64,000 bases of DNA, taken from NCBI GenBank assembly GCA_963555925.1, contig CAUVXJ010000034.1:62001-126000 (forward strand), given 5' to 3'. The notes under the pieces were generated by a model. The model did not search any database. It saw only the letters and a list, made by a program, of their open reading frames with translations, and was not told where the DNA came from. This DNA is from Protofrankia sp963555925. Its GTDB lineage: Bacteria > Actinomycetota > Actinomycetes > Frankiales > Frankiaceae. Position numbers and translations under genes: made by a program. Below, piece by piece: positions 27,577 to 36,413 of the stretch; within the stretch, counting starts at the first letter, position 1; each line of letters opens with the position of its first letter.

Positions 27577-29360
27577 GCGGCCGCGGACAGACACGAACGC
27601 CGGCCGCTGGGCTCCTGGCCTGCCTGGCTGTACTTCTCGGGGTTGCCGCTGCATGCGGCGGTGGTGATCCCGCTCCGGGGCCGGGGCCGGTCAGGCCGGT
27701 CACCGCCACGGTGACCTCCGATCCGACGGACAAGCCCGGCGGCACGCTACGGCTGGTCGGTGCCGCGATGCCCAGCGGTGACCCGGGCTGGGCGGCCGAC
27801 GCCGGTGCGAGGATGTTGGTGCGGCTGGTCTCGCGCCAGTTGTACTCCTACCGCGCGAGCACCGACCCGGTCTTCGCCGGGGCGCCCCAACCCGACCTGG
27901 CTGTCGGCGCGCCCGTGGTCAGCGAGGGCGGGAAGGTCTACACGGTCATCCTGCGCTCGTCGGTGCGTTGGGACACCCCGGGAGTCAGGCGAGTGACCGC
28001 GACCGATGTCGCCCGCGGCATCAAGCGGTTGTGTACCCCGCCGAAACCGTCGCCCATGCGTGGCTACTTCGCCGCTACCGTGACGGGCTTCGCCGCCTAC
28101 TGCGACGAGCTCGGGCGGACTCCGCCAGCTGGTGTGCGCGACTTCATCGAGCATCGCGAGATCGGCGGCGTCCAGGTCATCGGCGACGAGACCATCGAGT
28201 TCCACCTGCTTGAGCCGGCCGCCGACTTCACCGAGGTGCTGGCCCTGCCGGCGGCGTCAGCGGTACCGCTGGAAGCCCTTGCCTACCCGCCGGACTCATC
28301 CGGCTACTTTGAGCACCTCATCTCCGACGGTCCGTACCACTTCGCGGCTGCGGTGAACGACGAGGCATATCGCCTGTCGCGCAATCCGGCCTGGATCGCC
28401 TCGTCGGACGGAGTCCGTCCGGCACTGGCCGATCACGTCACGGTGCGTACCAACATCGACGTTGTTGCCGCCCAGGCCGAGATCGAAGCCGGACGGGCCG
28501 ACATGGCCCTCGACAGCCCCGTTCCCGCCGTGGACGTGGCGGGGCTCGACGCCCGCGTTGACGGCAGATTGTCGACGGACGGCCCAGGATCCACCGTGGC
28601 GCTCACCGTCGGGCTGCGCGGCCCCGCCTCTGCCGCGCTACGCGTCCCCGCCGTCCGGGTGGCGCTCACGTACTGCGTGGACCGCGCCGGCGTCGCAGCG
28701 GCTCTCGGCGGGCCCGTCACAGCCACCACCACCACGCAGCTGTTGGCGGCTCCGATGGTCGGCTACCAGCCACGGGATCCTTACCCCACCCTCGGGTCGA
28801 CGGGTGACGCGGCGCGGTGCCGGGACGGGACGCGCGGCGCGCCCGGGGGTCCGCTCACCACCTTGACCCTGCTCACCACCGACTCAGCGTCGGACGCGGC
28901 CGTGGCGATCGCGCTAATGGAGGGTTTTGCCCGGGCGGGCGTGACACTGCGGGTGATCGCCGTGGCTGCCGCGGACTATCCGCGCGTGGCGGTAGCTCCC
29001 GACAGTCAGACCTGGGACCTCGCCCTCACCGCAGTGACGCCACAGTGGTTCGGCAACGCCGGACGTACGGTGTTCCAGCCACTGCTGGAGCCGGCGTGGT
29101 CGGGGCCCCGACCTGCCGACGGCGGATACCGTAACGAACGGATCACCCTGTCCCTGCACGATGCGCTCGCCGAGCGTGACGCTGCTACCGCCAATACCCG
29201 ATGGGGCGATCTGGAACGGGAGCTGCTCATTGACGTCGCCGTCATCCCGCTGGCCGTCAGCGTCGTGCCGCGTATGCACAGCGTCAATGTCCGCGGTTTC
29301 CTGCGGCTGGGGTCGCTCGACAACGGTGATCCCACCGGCGTATCCATGGGCATTGCGTGA
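27573..29360 (+). CDS. Second family-5 solute-binding lipoprotein
   Basis: A 595-residue lipoprotein precursor starting at GTG 27573, overlapping the secG stop. The signal peptide ends in GVAAACGGG, a good lipobox. The body has GGTLRLVGAAMPSGDPGW, TVILRSSVRWDTPGVRRVTATDVARGIKRLC and ISDGPYHFAAAVNDEAYRLSRNPAW, matching the SBP_bac_5 family, with less conservation than the protein before secG. Two such lipoproteins flanking secG with no permease are probably paralogues; ligand unknown. Confidence 0.85.
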   Translation: MSGRGQTRTPAAGLLACLAVLLGVAAACGGGDPAPGPGPVRPVTATVTSDPTDKPGGTLRLVGAAMPSGDPGWAADAGARMLVRLVSRQLYSYRASTDPVFAGAPQPDLAVGAPVVSEGGKVYTVILRSSVRWDTPGVRRVTATDVARGIKRLCTPPKPSPMRGYFAATVTGFAAYCDELGRTPPAGVRDFIEHREIGGVQVIGDETIEFHLLEPAADFTEVLALPAASAVPLEALAYPPDSSGYFEHLISDGPYHFAAAVNDEAYRLSRNPAWIASSDGVRPALADHVTVRTNIDVVAAQAEIEAGRADMALDSPVPAVDVAGLDARVDGRLSTDGPGSTVALTVGLRGPASAALRVPAVRVALTYCVDRAGVAAALGGPVTATTTTQLLAAPMVGYQPRDPYPTLGSTGDAARCRDGTRGAPGGPLTTLTLLTTDSASDAAVAIALMEGFARAGVTLRVIAVAAADYPRVAVAPDSQTWDLALTAVTPQWFGNAGRTVFQPLLEPAWSGPRPADGGYRNERITLSLHDALAERDAATANTRWGDLERELLIDVAVIPLAVSVVPRMHSVNVRGFLRLGSLDNGDPTGVSMGIA

Positions 29361-29524
29361 GAGGTTCGCTTACAGTGACCTGAACCCGTCGTGAGGATGA
29401 CCGGCGGTGGTGGGTGCGACGAGGTCGGCCCATCTCGCCTTACACTCGGTCAGGCCGAACCGGCAGGCGCTGGGGGCCGGGTCCGGAGTCAACCAGCGGG
29501 ACGACACAAAGGAGCAGACGGACT

Positions 29525-29860
29525 GTGGCAGGTGGTAACGCCATCCGAGGAAGTCGGGTAGGAGCGGGACCGATGGGAGAGGCTGAACGGGGCGAGACCG
29601 CCCCGCGGCAGCGGATTTCCTTCTGGTGCGCAAATGATCACGAAACCAAGCCGTCGTTTGCCGCGGAGGCTGCGATTCCGGAGACCTGGGACTGTCCCAG
29701 CTGCGGCTTCCCGGCGGGCCGCGATCGCGACAACGCGCCCGCGCCGCCGAAGACTGAACCGTACAAGACCCATCTCGCCTATGTCCGGGAACGGCGTAAC
29801 GAAAAGGACGGTGAGGCGATTCTGGCCGAGGCCCTCGCCAAGCTGCGGGGCACCGTCTGA
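29525..29860 (+). CDS. rbpA: RNA polymerase-binding protein RbpA
   Basis: An actinobacterial transcription activator of about 111 residues that binds the beta subunit and group 1/2 sigma factors and stabilises the open complex. The GTG start at 29525 gives the conserved N-terminus AGGNAIRGSRVGAGPMGEAERGE, with AGGAG upstream. The zinc-binding core has ISFWCANDHETKPSF and ETWDCPSCGFPAGRDRDN (three Cys plus His); the sigma-interacting end is KTHLAYVRERRNEKDGEAILAEAL. It is found only in Actinobacteria and fixes the phylum. Confidence 0.97.
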   Translation: MAGGNAIRGSRVGAGPMGEAERGETAPRQRISFWCANDHETKPSFAAEAAIPETWDCPSCGFPAGRDRDNAPAPPKTEPYKTHLAYVRERRNEKDGEAILAEALAKLRGTV

Positions 29861-30024
29861 CCGCGAAGACCAGCCCGACCGTGGGGCTCGGCGTGGTACC
29901 GGTCGCGACGTCTGTCGGTCGGTATCACGCCAACCCGGCGGCCCGACCCGGCGGCATCGTTGCCAGCCGGGTCGGTACCACGCAGGCTTCCGGATGGTTG
30001 CGATCTGTCGATGCCATCGACGGT

Positions 30025-30876
30025 CTACCGACCCGGAGCCGGCATGTCCACTGCGGGAATTCCGGCCGCCGCAGCACGGTCCAGCAGCCACAGAGTCCGT
30101 TCCCGGCCCTGGGCACCGGCCGCCGGGATCTCCGTGGGACATGCGCCCGCGAGGGCCCGCGCCACCACGTCGGCCTTTGTCTCGCCGGCGGCGAGTACCC
30201 AGACCTCACGGGCCGCCTGGATGGCGGGGAACGTGAGGGTGATCCTGATCGGTGGTGGTTTAGGGGAGTCGCGGACCGCGACAGCCGTTGTTCGGGCGTC
30301 CACGGCCGGGGAGCCAGGGAAGATCGACGCCACGTGGCCGTCCGGTCCGATCCCGAGCAGCAGCACGTCAAAGGCCGGGGTCGCCGCTGTGGTGTCCCCG
30401 GTTTTGGTGTCCCCCGCCTTGGTGTGAGCAGCCTTGGTGTGAGCCGTGGTCCTTGCGGGTGAAGGGGTGCCTGCGGTTGCGTGTCCGGCCAGGAGCTGCA
30501 CATAAGTGGTCGCGGCCGCGTCAGCGTCGGCGGTGCTGCCCGGGTCGCCCATCATGAAGATCCGGGCCGGGTCAAGGGGCAGCGCGTCGAGCATGGCCGC
30601 TCGGGCCTGGCCGTCGTTGCGGTCGGTCGAGTCGAGGGGAACGAACCGCTCGTCGCCCCACCACACGTCGACCTGTGCCCAGTCGACCGTTTCTACGATC
30701 GGGCTGTCGCGGACCGCCCGAAGCGTCGCCGTGCCGATACCGCCACCGGTCAGTACCACTGACGCGGTGCCGCGGGCAGCCTGTGCCTCCTGCAGGCTGA
30801 TGATCAGCCGGGCTGCGGTCGCGGCGGCGAGTATGTCCGCGTCAGGATGGATGATCACCTGTGGCGGTGCGCCCAT
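30025..30876 (-). CDS. pgl: 6-phosphogluconolactonase
   Basis: Second enzyme of the oxidative pentose phosphate pathway, hydrolysing 6-phosphogluconolactone. 283 residues. VVLTGGGIGTATLRAV, VDWAQVDVWWGDERFVPLDSTDRN and DVLLLGIGPDGHVASIFPGSP are diagnostic. Between residues about 135 and 165 there is an inserted low-complexity segment (AHTKAAHTKAGDTKTGDTT) encoded by 15-bp repeats and absent from the family. It is last in the tal-zwf-opcA-pgl operon, its start touching the opcA stop. Confidence 0.95.
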   Translation of the reverse strand: MGAPPQVIIHPDADILAAATAARLIISLQEAQAARGTASVVLTGGGIGTATLRAVRDSPIVETVDWAQVDVWWGDERFVPLDSTDRNDGQARAAMLDALPLDPARIFMMGDPGSTADADAAATTYVQLLAGHATAGTPSPARTTAHTKAAHTKAGDTKTGDTTAATPAFDVLLLGIGPDGHVASIFPGSPAVDARTTAVAVRDSPKPPPIRITLTFPAIQAAREVWVLAAGETKADVVARALAGACPTEIPAAGAQGRERTLWLLDRAAAAGIPAVDMPAPGR

Positions 30877-31868
30877 CAGCCGGCCGCCCCCGCGATCGTG
30901 CCCGTCGTGCCCGCCATCGGATCGCGCCAGATGTGTTCGCGTACCGGGGAACGGGACCCCAGACCTCCGATTCCGCTCCAGGCCGCCAGAGCGTCGGCGT
31001 AAGGCCCGTCATGGTCAAGCCGGCGTAGTTCCTCGGCCAGCAGGTCACCGAGCCCGCGTTCGGTCAGCGGCACGGCCCGGTCGAGCTGGCCGGGTCGCTT
31101 CAGTACCGCGGTGCGGGAGTCCTGTCGGGCGACTGTCAGCGTGCCGTCATCAAGATCAAATCGCACCTCGGCGAGCCCACGGCGTGACGTCGTCTCCAGG
31201 TTGACCGCCAGGTCCAGGCGGTCGGAGAACCAACCGGACAACAGACGGACACTGGGGTCCAAGTCCCCTCCGACTATGGTGACCGCCCGCGGCTTCTCGG
31301 TGAGCGAGTCGAACGCGGCGGCGATCAAGGTCCGCCAGGCGGTCAGGCGCGTCCACGCGAGATCGGTGTCGCCGGGCGCGAAGTCCGCCGCCCGCTGGCG
31401 CAGCGCGGCGATGGGGTCCTCCGCCACGGACGCGTCGGTGACCCGCCGGTCAGCGAAGACTCCGAGCGGATCGTAGGCGATGCGGTCAGGGGGAACATCG
31501 TGCCACCAGGTCACCACGGGCGCGTCCGGTGCCAACAGCGGCAGGACCACCGACTCCGCGTGCAGGCTCAGGCGCCCGAACATCCGCATGACCACGGCCT
31601 CACCAGGCCCGAGCCGGCCACCGATGGAGACCTCGGCGTCCAGCCGCGAGTTGGGGGCGTCGATCTGGCGCCGGACGACGATGAGCAGCCGACACGGATG
31701 GGCCGCCGCCGCCGTCGTCGCGGCGCTCTCGGCCACGCCGACGTGCTTCTCGTCCACCACGACCACCAGGGTCAGCGCCAGACCGAAGGCGAGCGCCCCG
31801 GCCGAGCGTCGTTCGGCCGCCAACGCCTTGACGACATCGGAGCCGGTCGTGTCCCACAGAGTTGTCAT
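30876..31868 (-). CDS. opcA: Glucose-6-phosphate dehydrogenase assembly protein OpcA
   Basis: A 330-residue OpcA-family protein, an allosteric activator and assembly factor for Zwf in actinobacteria and cyanobacteria. The start MTTLWDTTGSDVVKALAAERRSAGALAFG is typical, as are HPCRLLIVVRR, MRMFGRLSLHAESVVLPLL and APVVTWWHDVPP. The ATG at 31868 now lies 145 bases from the zwf stop because of a tandem duplication, whereas the edges of the duplication suggest the two genes originally overlapped. Confidence 0.95.
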   Translation of the reverse strand: MTTLWDTTGSDVVKALAAERRSAGALAFGLALTLVVVVDEKHVGVAESAATTAAAAHPCRLLIVVRRQIDAPNSRLDAEVSIGGRLGPGEAVVMRMFGRLSLHAESVVLPLLAPDAPVVTWWHDVPPDRIAYDPLGVFADRRVTDASVAEDPIAALRQRAADFAPGDTDLAWTRLTAWRTLIAAAFDSLTEKPRAVTIVGGDLDPSVRLLSGWFSDRLDLAVNLETTSRRGLAEVRFDLDDGTLTVARQDSRTAVLKRPGQLDRAVPLTERGLGDLLAEELRRLDHDGPYADALAAWSGIGGLGSRSPVREHIWRDPMAGTTGTIAGAAG

Positions 31869-32013
31869 GGCCGTCTCGGTGTCATCCGGGTCGGCGGCAT
31901 TTCGGCCGTCGACGGGGGAGCGATTGTGGTCGCCGACCTCATGGCCGCCTCGGTGTCATCCGGGTCGGCGGCATTTCGGCCGTCGACGGGGGAGCGATTG
32001 TGGTCGCCGACCT
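31866..32013. repeat. Two tandem copies of a 74-bp unit at the zwf-opcA junction
   Basis: A 74-bp unit beginning CATGGCCG occurs at 31866-31939 and again at 31940-32013, and the first bases of a third copy start at 32014. Only one base differs between the two full copies. The left edge contains the opcA start codon and the right edge the zwf stop codon, so the duplication separated two genes that in most actinobacteria overlap. Confidence 0.93.
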
Positions 32014-33545
32014 CATGGCCGTCTCCAGCGGCGCCCGTCACGGGCGAGCATCTCGTCGGCGGCGGCTGGTCCCCAGGTGCCCGCCCGGTAGCGGAACGGG
32101 ACGGTCCCGGCCCAGAATTCCTCCATCGGGTCGATCACCCGCCACGACTCGATCACCTCGGCGTTGTTCGGGAACAGCGTCGCATCCCCGAGAAGCACGT
32201 CGAGGATGAGCCTCTCGTAGGCTTCGGGCAGCGACTCGGTGAACGCCTCGCCGAACAGGAAGTCCATGGCGACATCGCGGACCTCCATGGCGGAGCCCGG
32301 CACCTTGGATCCGAACTTCAACGTCACGCCTTCATCCGGCTGGACCCGGACCACCAGCTGGTTGTGGCCGAGTTCGGTGGTATCGGTGGCGTCGAAGGGC
32401 AGATGCGGCGCCGGTTTGAACAACACTGCGATCTCGGTGACCCGGCGCGGCAACCGTTTGCCGGTGCGCAGGTAGAACGGAACACCTGCCCACCGGCGCG
32501 TTTCGATTCCGATCCGGACGGCGGCGTAGGTCTCCGTCCGCGACTCCGCGGGGACGCCGTCTTCCTGGAGGTAGCCCGTCACCCGCCGGCCGGCGAGCCA
32601 GCCTTGTTCGTACTGGCCGCGGACGGCGTAGCCGGCGAGGTCGGTCGGCAGTGAGATCGCCCGCAGGACCTTGAGTTTCTCGTACCGGATGGCATCGGCG
32701 TTGAAGCTCACCGGTTCCTCCATCGCGGTGAGCGCCAGCAGCTGAAGCAGGTGATTCTGCAGAACGTCGCGGGCCGCGCCGGTCTCGTCGTAGAACCCGG
32801 CGCGCGAGCCGATACCGACGTCCTCGGCCATTGTGATCTGAACGGAGTCCACGAAGTGGGAGTTCCAGATCGGTTCGAACAGGGTATTGGCAAACCGCAT
32901 CGCCAGCAGGTTCTGGACGGTCTCCTTGCCCAGATAGTGGTCGATGCGGAACACGTCTTCGGGGGTGAACACCTCGTCGACGAGCTCGTTGAGCGCGCGG
33001 GCCGACTCCTGGTCGTGCCCGAAGGGCTTTTCGACCACGACCCGCCGCCAGCCGCCGGACGCCTCGTTGTTCGCCATGCCGGTACGCTGCATCTGCTTGA
33101 GGACGACGGGGAAGGCCGACGGCGGGATGGACAGGTAGAAAGCCGCATTCCCCGGAATCCCGTGGGTGTCCTCCAGATCGAGCAGGGTCTGGGCGAGGGT
33201 GTCGAACGCGTGGTCGTCGTTGAACGAACCAGGGACGAACTTTATCGAGGGCGCGAGGCGTTCCCACACCTCGTCGCGAAACGGTGTCCGCGCACCCTTC
33301 TCCGCGGCTTCCCGGATGATGTCCGCGAAATCGCCGTCGTTCCAGTCACGCCGGGCAAACCCGAGCAGTGCGAAACCCGGTGGCAGCAGACCTCGGTTCG
33401 CCAGGTCGTAGATGGCTGGGATCAGCTTCTTGCGGGCCAGGTCACCGGTAACTCCGAAGACCACGAGCGCGCACGGATCAGGCAGCCGTGGCAGGCGGCG
33501 GTCGCGTGGGTCCCGCAGTGGGTTGGTGCTCACCGCTGGTGTCAC
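32013..33545 (-). CDS. zwf: Glucose-6-phosphate dehydrogenase
   Basis: First enzyme of the oxidative pentose phosphate pathway. About 510 residues from GTG 33545, preceded by AAGGGGG; the frame is open to 33698 but that part overlaps tal and is unconserved. LVVFGVTGDLARKKLIPAIYDL is the NADP loop, VVEKPFGHDQESA and the active-site RIDHYLGKETVQNLLAMRF are diagnostic, and the C-terminus EEFWAGTVPFRYRAGTWGPAAADEML is typical. It follows tal with 79 bases between them. Confidence 0.97.
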   Translation of the reverse strand: MTPAVSTNPLRDPRDRRLPRLPDPCALVVFGVTGDLARKKLIPAIYDLANRGLLPPGFALLGFARRDWNDGDFADIIREAAEKGARTPFRDEVWERLAPSIKFVPGSFNDDHAFDTLAQTLLDLEDTHGIPGNAAFYLSIPPSAFPVVLKQMQRTGMANNEASGGWRRVVVEKPFGHDQESARALNELVDEVFTPEDVFRIDHYLGKETVQNLLAMRFANTLFEPIWNSHFVDSVQITMAEDVGIGSRAGFYDETGAARDVLQNHLLQLLALTAMEEPVSFNADAIRYEKLKVLRAISLPTDLAGYAVRGQYEQGWLAGRRVTGYLQEDGVPAESRTETYAAVRIGIETRRWAGVPFYLRTGKRLPRRVTEIAVLFKPAPHLPFDATDTTELGHNQLVVRVQPDEGVTLKFGSKVPGSAMEVRDVAMDFLFGEAFTESLPEAYERLILDVLLGDATLFPNNAEVIESWRVIDPMEEFWAGTVPFRYRAGTWGPAAADEMLARDGRRWRRP

Positions 33546-33624
33546 CCGAACCCCCTTGGTCTGTCCAGAAACATCGTGCTGTCCAGAATTGTCGTGGGCA
33601 GGTCGAATCATCGCCACGCGGCAA

Positions 33625-34731
33625 TCATCGCTGCGCGTCCAACTGCTCGTGCACAGCCGTGAGTAGCTGGTTCCAGGAGTCCTCGAACTTCTCCACACCC
33701 TCGCGCTCCAGCACCTCGACCACGTCGGGCAGTGAGATGCCGAGCGCGCTCAGGCGGGCCATCACGGCGCGGGCATCGTCGTAGTGCGGCCTGATCGTGT
33801 CACCCCTGACCACTCCATGGTCGGCGAACGCGTGCAGCGTTGCCTCGGGCATCGTGTTGACCGTGCCCGGGGCGATCAGCTCGGCGACGTAGATCGTGTC
33901 CGGCATCGCCGGGTCCTTCGCGGATGTCGACGCCCACAGCGGACGTTGCGGCCTGGCACCGTCCTTGGCAAGGGCCGCCCAGCGCGGGGTCGCGAAGGCC
34001 GTCTCGTAACGTTCGTAGGCCAACCGTGCGTTGGCGACCGCGGCCTTGCCCCGCAGTGCCTTGGCCTCGTCGGTGTCGATCTTCTCCAGTCGGCGGTCCA
34101 CTTCGGTGTCAACCCGGCTGACGAAGAACGACGCGACCGACGCAAGGTTGGCCAGGTCGTGGCCGGCCTTGCCGGCCTGCTCGATGCCGGTCATGAACGC
34201 ATCCATGACGGCGTCGTAACGGTCCAGTCCGAAGATCAGAGTGACGTTGACGCTGATGCCCTGGGCGAGCGTCGCGGTGATTGCGGACAGCCCGGCGAGG
34301 GTGGCAGGGATCTTGATGAACAGGTTCGGCCGGTCGACCAGCCACCACAACGCCCGGGCCTCAGCCAGGCTGCGTTCGCTGTCGTGGGCCAGCCGGGGGT
34401 CCACTTCGATCGACACCCGGCCGTCTACGCCGCCGCTGGCTTCATATGCGGGATGCAGCACGTCACAGGCGGCGCGGACATCGGCCGTCGTGATCGCTCG
34501 GACAGCCTCGCCGACGTCGACCCCGCGGATGGCGAGATCGCGGATCTGTTCGTCATACGCGGAACCACTGCTGATCGCCTTCTGGAAAATCGTAGGGTTG
34601 CTGGTGACGCCGACGACGGTGCGGGTACGCATCAGTTCGGCGAGGTTGCCGGTACGCAGGCGATCGCGGCTGATGTCATCGAGCCAGACCGCCACTCCGG
34701 CGGCGGAAAGCTGAGCCAAGGGGTCGGTCAT
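33625..34731 (-). CDS. tal: Transaldolase
   Basis: Transfers a dihydroxyacetone unit in the non-oxidative pentose phosphate pathway. About 368 residues from ATG 34731 with GGAAAGGA upstream. VAVWLDDISRDRLRTGNL, VGVTSNPTIFQKAI, VSIEVDPRLAHD and NLFIKIPATLAGL (Schiff-base Lys) identify it, and QRPLWASTSAKDPAMPDTIYV is typical of the actinobacterial type. It is first in the operon. In related genomes a transketolase gene precedes it, but here there is repeat-rich non-coding DNA instead. Confidence 0.97.
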   Translation of the reverse strand: MTDPLAQLSAAGVAVWLDDISRDRLRTGNLAELMRTRTVVGVTSNPTIFQKAISSGSAYDEQIRDLAIRGVDVGEAVRAITTADVRAACDVLHPAYEASGGVDGRVSIEVDPRLAHDSERSLAEARALWWLVDRPNLFIKIPATLAGLSAITATLAQGISVNVTLIFGLDRYDAVMDAFMTGIEQAGKAGHDLANLASVASFFVSRVDTEVDRRLEKIDTDEAKALRGKAAVANARLAYERYETAFATPRWAALAKDGARPQRPLWASTSAKDPAMPDTIYVAELIAPGTVNTMPEATLHAFADHGVVRGDTIRPHYDDARAVMARLSALGISLPDVVEVLEREGVEKFEDSWNQLLTAVHEQLDAQR

Positions 34732-35370
34732 CGCGCTGTGACGTCCTTTCCACGGGCGTTGGTACATGGTCTGGCACTGTCGGGCGCTGCGCCGTACCGG
34801 GTACGGCTGGGCGCCGGGTCCGGCTGGGCGCCGGGTCCGGCTGGGGCACCGGGTACGGCTGGGGCGACCACCGCGGCAGCACCTGCAGACAGGTCACGGC
34901 CTGCCGGCCGGGCGCCGTCACAGCCGTACCCGGAGCCGTCACAGCCGTACCCGGCATCGTGCCGCCACGATGGCCCTACCCTCTCGCGGTCGCCTCATCC
35001 CAGTGTCCGGATACGCGTGGCGGCGTGGGAAAGTTAGCGAGAACACTATCCTTCCGTTACTTCTACTTGACGATTTCTTCGTCTGATGTGCAGCAACGGA
35101 AGCCTTGCGTGATTGAAGATCGTGTGATTCGCCCGGTGGGCTGCGCCATGTGCCATGATCGTCACTCGAGAGAAAAATCTTGTCTGTCTGTGGGTGGGGC
35201 GCCCGGCGCGACACTCGACGGCTAGACTCCGACACGTCGTAGAACCACGTTGTGAGCCCCGGTCGCGGGGCCCGAACCTGCGCGGGTGCCCTCCGTCTCC
35301 CGCCGATCGCGAGGTCGTCCTGTCCGCCTTGGCCGCGTCTACATCGGTTTCCAGCCTGCCGAAGCGGAAC
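34732..35370. promoter_or_regulatory. Repeat-rich region between divergent tal and ctaB
   Basis: No supported gene in about 640 bases. It contains period-17 repeats of a GGGTCCGGCTGGGCGCC type (about 34797-34865) and a duplicated 21-bp unit with GCCGTCACAGCCGTACCC (34915-34956). CCGGGTACGGCTG (34797-34809, 34849-34861) is the exact reverse complement of CAGCCGTACCCGG (34921-34933, 34942-34954), so the two arrays can pair into large alternative hairpins. An AT-richer stretch at 35020-35110 is the probable promoter area. Confidence 0.7.
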
Positions 35371-36300
35371 ATGTCCGCGCAGCCGGAGTCCGGTGGGCCT
35401 GCGGGTCCAGTGAAGTCCCGGCGCCCGGCCGGGGCGCTGGCCCGCTCCTACCTCGCCCTGACGAAGCCGCGGATCATCGAGCAGCTGCTGATCACAACCG
35501 TACCGGTGATGCTGCTGGCCGAGCACGGCCTGCCGTCCCTGTGGTTGGTGCTCGCGACGCTGGTCGGCGGGACCTTCGCGGCGGGCAGCGCAAACACGTT
35601 CAACTGCTATATAGACCGCGATATCGACGAGATGATGGCACGGACGCGTCGGCGGCCACTCGTGCAGGCGAGCGTCACCCCTGCTGAGGCACTGCGGTTC
35701 GGGATTCTGCTCGGTGTGGCAGCCACGGCCCTGTTCGGCTTCGCCGTCAACTGGGTCTCGGCGCTGCTCGCTGACGGGGCGATCGTGTTCTACGTCTTCG
35801 TCTACACCCTGGGGCTCAAGCGGCGTACCCCGTCCAACATCGTCATCGGCGGTGCAGCCGGCTGCTTCCCGGTTCTCATCGGCTGGTCGGCGGTGACCGG
35901 AACGGTCGGTTGGCCCGCCGTTCTGCTGTTCGCTGTGATCTTCTTCTGGACCCCGCCGCATTTCTGGGCACTGGCGATCAAATACCGGGACGACTACGCC
36001 GCCGCGGGTATCCCGATGCTGCCGGTCGTCGCATCCCCCGCGGTGGTCACCAGGAGGATGCTCGGCTACTCCTACGCCATGGTGGCTGCTTCCCTGCTGC
36101 TGGTCCCCGTCGCCCATACCGGATGGCTGTATGTGGTCGTGGCCGCGGTGCTCGGTGGGTGGTTCCTCGCGGAGGCCCACCGGCTGGTCTGGCAGGTTCG
36201 CCATGGTAGGGAGATCCAGCCGATGCGGCTGTTTCACATCTCGATCACCTATCTGACGCTCCTGTTCGTCGCGGTCGCGGTCGCGGCTGTCACCGGTTGA
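35371..36300 (+). CDS. ctaB: Protoheme IX farnesyltransferase (heme O synthase)
   Basis: UbiA-superfamily membrane enzyme that adds a farnesyl group to heme B for cytochrome oxidase. About 309 residues from ATG 35371; the open frame runs further upstream without conservation. About eight to nine hydrophobic segments. The prenyl-diphosphate-binding motifs are NTFNCYIDRDIDEMMARTRRRPL and, on the second Asp-rich loop, ALAIKYRDDYAAAGIPMLPVV. FFWTPPHFWAL is diagnostic for CtaB. It is convergent with ctaA, which uses its product. Confidence 0.96.
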   Translation: MSAQPESGGPAGPVKSRRPAGALARSYLALTKPRIIEQLLITTVPVMLLAEHGLPSLWLVLATLVGGTFAAGSANTFNCYIDRDIDEMMARTRRRPLVQASVTPAEALRFGILLGVAATALFGFAVNWVSALLADGAIVFYVFVYTLGLKRRTPSNIVIGGAAGCFPVLIGWSAVTGTVGWPAVLLFAVIFFWTPPHFWALAIKYRDDYAAAGIPMLPVVASPAVVTRRMLGYSYAMVAASLLLVPVAHTGWLYVVVAAVLGGWFLAEAHRLVWQVRHGREIQPMRLFHISITYLTLLFVAVAVAAVTG

Positions 36301-36312
36301 CCTGGGTTAGGT

Positions 36313-36413
36313 GATTTTCGTCGTGATGGTGACCTTTTCTACCTACCGTCACCGGCTGCCAGTCGAACTGGGTAGGCGATTTTCGTCGTGATGGTGACCT
36401 TTTCTACCTACCG
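36313..36413. repeat. 36-bp intergenic direct repeat, two copies
   Basis: A 36-bp sequence starting GATTTTCGTCGTGATGGTGA and ending CTACCTACCG occurs at 36313-36348 and 36378-36413, 65 bases apart, each preceded by a CTGGGT(T)AGG stretch. GGTAGG before and CCTACC at the end of a unit form a small dyad. The second copy is read through as the last codons of ctaA. It may be a dispersed intergenic repeat family or paired terminators between the convergent genes. Confidence 0.9.

Noticed and set aside
34939..36237. 432-codon frame on the minus strand
   Set aside because: Antisense to ctaB, which is a clear membrane enzyme; the residues are Gln/His/Arg-rich shadow sequence.
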